DNA of 9,424 nt, taken from contig JAVESN010000068.1 of NCBI GenBank assembly GCA_034006575.1, positions 1-9,424 on the forward strand. The letters run 5' to 3'. Source of the DNA: Methanimicrococcus sp034006575. GTDB taxonomy: Archaea; Halobacteriota; Methanosarcinia; Methanosarcinales; Methanosarcinaceae. The notes under the pieces are model-generated. The model made no database searches, was not told where the DNA came from, and saw nothing but the letters and a program-made list of their open reading frames with translations. A program made the position numbers and the translations under genes. Shown here piece by piece: positions 5,987-9,424 of the stretch; the first letter of the stretch is position 1, and every line of letters begins with the position of its first letter.

Positions 5987-8900
5987 ATGGATATTTATCG
6001 AGCACTTACTGAAAAAAATTCAAAAACTGAAGTTTCATCAATTTATGATGTCTTAACATTTGATTCTTTTTTAGAAAAGGTTAACAAACATCCTGTATTT
6101 GATCGTGATTTATATGGTTTACTTTTGGCTGATTCTGAATTATCTTATTTTAATGATTGTTATCTTCCAGATGTGAAAGAAGCTCAGCAATCAAAAGATG
6201 CTTATCAAAAATTTGCATTAAATTACGAACGTTCGGCATACGATGAAGATTTTGTTTTTTATTTCAATGAACATTTTTCAAAAATTGTAAAGAAAAGAAT
6301 TTTTGAAGGATTTAATCCGCAAAACGCGGATGCAGAAAGTTTTTCAATTCTTGAATCTCAATTCTATAAAACTTATAAACAATTCTCAAATATTCAATCT
6401 CTACATTCATCTCAAATCAACATCCTACTGAAAAAGTTTTTCATTTTAAATCGTCTTCATCCCAATCTCATTGATTCTACCAGCCGCATCATTTCTCCGG
6501 GGAGTTCTTTATTTTTACTTGAATTATTTATTCAATTGGGTTCTTTTCAAAAAATAGAACGTTTTCAAAATGGTTTTTTTAAAATGGATCAAACCGAAAG
6601 GAGAAAATTATTATCCTCTCCTGTTTTAATTTTATGTCCATGGAATCATCAAAAAGAAGCTTTTGACAAATGGTGTATGAACAAAAGCAAAGGCATCATT
6701 GAAATGGCAACCGGCACCGGTAAAACTTTTGTTGGCCTAATGGCGATTGAAAATTTAAGTCATAATTTGAAGGTTGGAGAGAAAGCAAATGTTCGTATTT
6801 TGGCTCATTCAAAGTCTATTTTGAATCAATGGAGGTCAGAAGCGATTCGAAAATTTGGTTTATCTCGTAGTGAGAACGGGTCTCATGAGTCTTCTCTTAT
6901 TTGTTCCAATATTACCATTCATTTCAACACAGTTCAAAAAATAATTTATGATACATCTAAAGAAATTGAAGTCCAAGAAAATCTTGATGAGATTGAAGAT
7001 GAGATTGACGCCAACGCTTTAGAGGCGGCGGCAAATTCAATCAATATGAGTCAATTGAATACTTTGTATCCCTCTGATTTGATTATCGTTGATGAAGTTC
7101 ACCACTCCGCAGCTCCAGTTTTTCGAAAGATATACGGGATTAATTCAAAGCAAAAATTGGGTCTTTCTGCAACAGTCGATGAATCTTCCGGTGTAAAATT
7201 ATCTATTCTTGAAAAAGAGTTAGGTCCTGTTGTTTATCAATTTGGATTGAGGGAGGCAATGGATTCCGGGGTTTTGCCTAGATTCAGGTGGGATTATAAT
7301 GTCATATATCTGGATACGTCTGAAAATCAAGAATTTGAAAAACTTACGAAAGTCATGCTTACCCTGTTTGTAAACATTAATGAAAATCCTAGGGGGATAT
7401 TAAATATTTCAAAAAAAATGGAGGAATATTGCGCTGATAAAAGAATAACTTTCCCTAAACGGTATCATCATAAATCTTCTTTTTCGAATTTAGGAGATTT
7501 TATTGATTTTTGTGCCTTTGCTCGTTTATGTAAAATTAAACTTCCGGAAAACTGGATTAAATTAGAGATTCATATTTTCAAAAGAAGAGAAATTATTCAT
7601 AATTCTAAACCTAAATTAGAGGAGGCAACGAAAAAAGCAGAAGAATATTTGGATGCCGGCAAAAAAATAATCATGTTTTTAAAAAGAACGGATTCTTGCG
7701 ATGAAATTGCTGAAACAATTCGTAGTCACGGTTATCAAGAAGTTTTTGTTGTTCATTCTAAAATCCCTAAATATGAACAAAATCTGGAAGCTTTCAAAAA
7801 AGAGAAGTCCGGAATCCTTATCGGTGCAAATATCTTAAATGAAGGTTTAGATATTCCGGACGCTGAAATTGGGATCAATGTTTCTTCTTCTAAAACAAAA
7901 CTGGAACTTATTCAGAGAATCGGTCGTGTAATTCGCAACAAGCCCGGAAAAAATCCTATTTTTGTTCACTATGACGCTATTCCTCAGTCTATTGAATATG
8001 AAGGTTTTGATAAAAATTTGCTCTCTTATATAGAAGATATCTCTTTGGCAGAAGATATTGCGTGGTCGCAAGAAACTGCTCTCAGCTTAAATATAGATTT
8101 AGTTGTGAATGATACAAATTCAAATGATCTCAAAAGAATGGAGCAACACATTGAAAAAAGCTTTAAGGATAATTTGGTTCATTCGGACGACGCATTTAAC
8201 GTTGAATTTGAAACGGCCGTCGGGCCATTAAAATTAGCTCAAATCTTAAAACCGTTCTATAGTAATAATAAACCCTACTTAATACTCGTTGAAAATCTTA
8301 GTAAATTGGATAAAAATGAAATATCTGATGCAGAATGGTTTAATCTCGTTCGACAATCTTTCTCAAAAAAAGAGGATGAAAGTTTAAATCTTCCGGGACA
8401 TTATTGGATTTTACTTCTCGGAGGTCGTAATCCTTTAAAAATTATTAAAATATTGAAAAAAGATGCATCCTTCGTGAATGTCGCGTCTGCTGTTTCTACA
8501 TCTCCTCTTTACCAAAACACAGAGTTGAAAACACCTTCTGCTAATCTTCACATTAAAAATACTAAAATGAAAGAAGTTCGTAAAAAATCCTTTAATTCTA
8601 CAATATCTGTTGGGCAAACGCTGGTCACAAGCGAGATTGAATCAAAGAAGGACGATTTTGATAAACTTGAAAATGATTATGAGCGCGATACACAACGACT
8701 TAATGCAGCTCTCCGTTTAAACGATATCAAAAGAGCCGAATCAAAAAAATCAAACAGTGAGCAAACTGAAATATGTCATTCGGTTGGTTTTTTTGAAAAT
8801 CTTACCGGGGCTAAAGTGGTTGATTGTATCCTTGAAAGTGAGCGAATTATTTTTGTCATTCATCCCGGAGAAATGGGTCTTGCAATCGGAACCCGCGGTA

Positions 8901-9172
8901 AAAATGTTAATTGCGCGAATCAAAAACTTGGGAAACCCGTTGAACTTGTGGAATATTCTAATGACCCTGTCCTTTATTTGAAAAATTTATTCGGAGTAAA
9001 TATTTCAATTAAAGCCATTTCTTTTGTGGAAATGAATGGCAAAAAAGCTGCTTTGGTTGAAATTGCCGATAAAGATAAAGGGCTAGCCATTGGTAAAAAT
9101 AAGGGAAATATTTCAAAAATCAAACTCTTAATGAAAAGACATCATGGGGTTGATGATGTCTTTTTAACTTAA
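5987..9172 (+). CDS. SF2 DEAD/DEAH-type helicase fused to a C-terminal archaeal NusA-like double-KH module
   Basis: 1061 residues. Residues 1-220 are a helical region I do not recognise. The SF2 core follows: NHQKEA (Q-like, about 225), Walker A ATGTGKT (241-247), motif Ia around LAHSKSILNQW (about 270), DEVHH (369-373), SAT (394-396), motif V region NEGLDIPD (about 618-625), and motif VI QRIGRVIR (643-650). DEVHH and the core spacing resemble XPB/Rad25-like helicases. An acidic insert (about 324-355) precedes motif II. Residues 670-860 are an unrecognised domain, and 870-930 a charged, probably coiled linker. Residues 932-1061 match archaeal NusA from its TGA.V.DC start: KH1 has GLAIG with GTRG at 968-971, then VEYSNDP; KH2 has DKGLAIGKNKG (GKNK at 1036-1039) and a KRHHGVDDV end. 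NusA KH domains bind RNA and associate with RNA polymerase; the motor hydrolyses ATP to move on nucleic acid. No frame break occurs at the junction. The gene is more AT-rich than its neighbours, suggesting transfer. The physiological role is unknown. Confidence 0.85.
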   Translation: MDIYRALTEKNSKTEVSSIYDVLTFDSFLEKVNKHPVFDRDLYGLLLADSELSYFNDCYLPDVKEAQQSKDAYQKFALNYERSAYDEDFVFYFNEHFSKIVKKRIFEGFNPQNADAESFSILESQFYKTYKQFSNIQSLHSSQINILLKKFFILNRLHPNLIDSTSRIISPGSSLFLLELFIQLGSFQKIERFQNGFFKMDQTERRKLLSSPVLILCPWNHQKEAFDKWCMNKSKGIIEMATGTGKTFVGLMAIENLSHNLKVGEKANVRILAHSKSILNQWRSEAIRKFGLSRSENGSHESSLICSNITIHFNTVQKIIYDTSKEIEVQENLDEIEDEIDANALEAAANSINMSQLNTLYPSDLIIVDEVHHSAAPVFRKIYGINSKQKLGLSATVDESSGVKLSILEKELGPVVYQFGLREAMDSGVLPRFRWDYNVIYLDTSENQEFEKLTKVMLTLFVNINENPRGILNISKKMEEYCADKRITFPKRYHHKSSFSNLGDFIDFCAFARLCKIKLPENWIKLEIHIFKRREIIHNSKPKLEEATKKAEEYLDAGKKIIMFLKRTDSCDEIAETIRSHGYQEVFVVHSKIPKYEQNLEAFKKEKSGILIGANILNEGLDIPDAEIGINVSSSKTKLELIQRIGRVIRNKPGKNPIFVHYDAIPQSIEYEGFDKNLLSYIEDISLAEDIAWSQETALSLNIDLVVNDTNSNDLKRMEQHIEKSFKDNLVHSDDAFNVEFETAVGPLKLAQILKPFYSNNKPYLILVENLSKLDKNEISDAEWFNLVRQSFSKKEDESLNLPGHYWILLLGGRNPLKIIKILKKDASFVNVASAVSTSPLYQNTELKTPSANLHIKNTKMKEVRKKSFNSTISVGQTLVTSEIESKKDDFDKLENDYERDTQRLNAALRLNDIKRAESKKSNSEQTEICHSVGFFENLTGAKVVDCILESERIIFVIHPGEMGLAIGTRGKNVNCANQKLGKPVELVEYSNDPVLYLKNLFGVNISIKAISFVEMNGKKAALVEIADKDKGLAIGKNKGNISKIKLLMKRHHGVDDVFLT

Positions 9173-9424
9173 TTAACAATGTCGGGCAAAATCCTTATAT
9201 ACTTCGTATGATGTAGTAGGATTCTCTCAAACCGAGACGAAACGTCAAGTTTGAAGAGCTTAATCGTTTGTGTTTTTGACACAAATATTATGAATTTACA
9301 TTCATCTACTAATAATGAAGTCGGGAGTTTTTTCCCTGACTGATATGTGACCTGATGTTTCGGTAAACTTCGGCGGTGATTTTCAAAATTTTACCTTGCT
9401 TTGCAAGGTGAAAAAATTGTAAAT
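9173..9424. other. non-coding tail with several small hairpins
   Basis: No supported gene in 252 bp. Visible structure: AATCCT/AGGATT (9190-9195, 9218-9223); TTTGTGT-TTTTG-ACACAAA (9267-9285), a perfect 7-bp stem about 95 bp past the helicase stop and a possible terminator; ATGAAT/ATTCAT (9290-9305); GTC-GGGA/TCCC-GAC with one bulged T (9320-9340); and ACCTTGC-TTT-GCAAGGT (9393-9409), extended by a T-G and three T-A pairs to 9389-9413. Five separate dyads in a row are more than one terminator needs. A structured RNA or a recombination site is conceivable. No tRNA or clear C/D box arrangement was found. Confidence 0.5.

Noticed and set aside
9309..9424. Minus-strand frame open from the right edge to a TAG at 9311-9309 (37 codons), possibly the end of a gene to the right
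   Set aside because: Too short to distinguish from chance, no recognised family in the ...AEVYRNIRSHISQGKNSRL... tail, and it contains one of the hairpins. The sequence to the right would settle it.
9180..9424. C/D box guide RNA or tRNA in the tail region
   Set aside because: ATGATG-like and CTGA-like words occur but not in the required C-D'-C'-D order and spacing. No cloverleaf could be drawn.
1..9424. CRISPR array or insertion sequence
   Set aside because: No spaced direct repeats of 23-40 bp, no transposase and no target-site duplications were seen in the window.

Overview
The window looks like chromosomal DNA of a methylotrophic methanogenic archaeon. The evidence is a RamA-type corrinoid-protein reductive activase, a divergent regulator of the wHTH plus DUF1724/FilR1 (Msr-like) type known from Methanosarcina, a TIGR02090-like archaeal isopropylmalate synthase, archaeal TATA boxes, and Shine-Dalgarno sequences of the GGTG/GAGG type. 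A Methanosarcinaceae host, perhaps an AT-rich gut lineage such as Methanimicrococcus, is my inference; no rRNA is present to prove it.

Layout: (1) 1-178: a T-rich low-complexity block with a 15-bp tandem repeat, then a weak hairpin. (2) 179-964 (-): the Msr-like regulator. (3) 965-1285: a 321-bp divergent control region with candidate TATA boxes, one dyad and four copies of a TGAAAAGAAC-like motif. (4) 1286-2929 (+) ramA and 2957-4072 (+) a CobW/G3E GTPase, 27 bp apart and almost certainly one operon. (5) 4073-4226: a convergent spacer with a hairpin terminator. (6) 4227-5762 (-): leuA. (7) 5763-5986: a second divergent control region with a large nested inverted repeat. (8) 5987-9172 (+): a 1061-residue SF2 helicase whose last ~130 residues are an archaeal NusA-like double KH module. 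(9) 9173-9424: non-coding sequence with several small hairpins.

The ramA-cobW pair forms a corrinoid-maintenance module. RamA reductively reactivates Co(II) corrinoid proteins of methylamine methyltransferases using ATP, and the G3E GTPase probably supports metal or cofactor delivery to that system. The divergent regulator is the obvious candidate for control of the pair. leuA is ordinary leucine biosynthesis.

The most unusual gene is the helicase-NusA fusion. Archaeal NusA is normally a small stand-alone KH protein encoded in the RNA polymerase/ribosomal protein cluster. Here a NusA-like module is the C-terminal tail of an XPB/Rad25-like SF2 motor, in a gene visibly more AT-rich than its neighbours. 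I infer a motor targeted to RNA or to elongating RNA polymerase, for termination, transcription-coupled repair, R-loop removal or defence. Nothing in the window decides between these.
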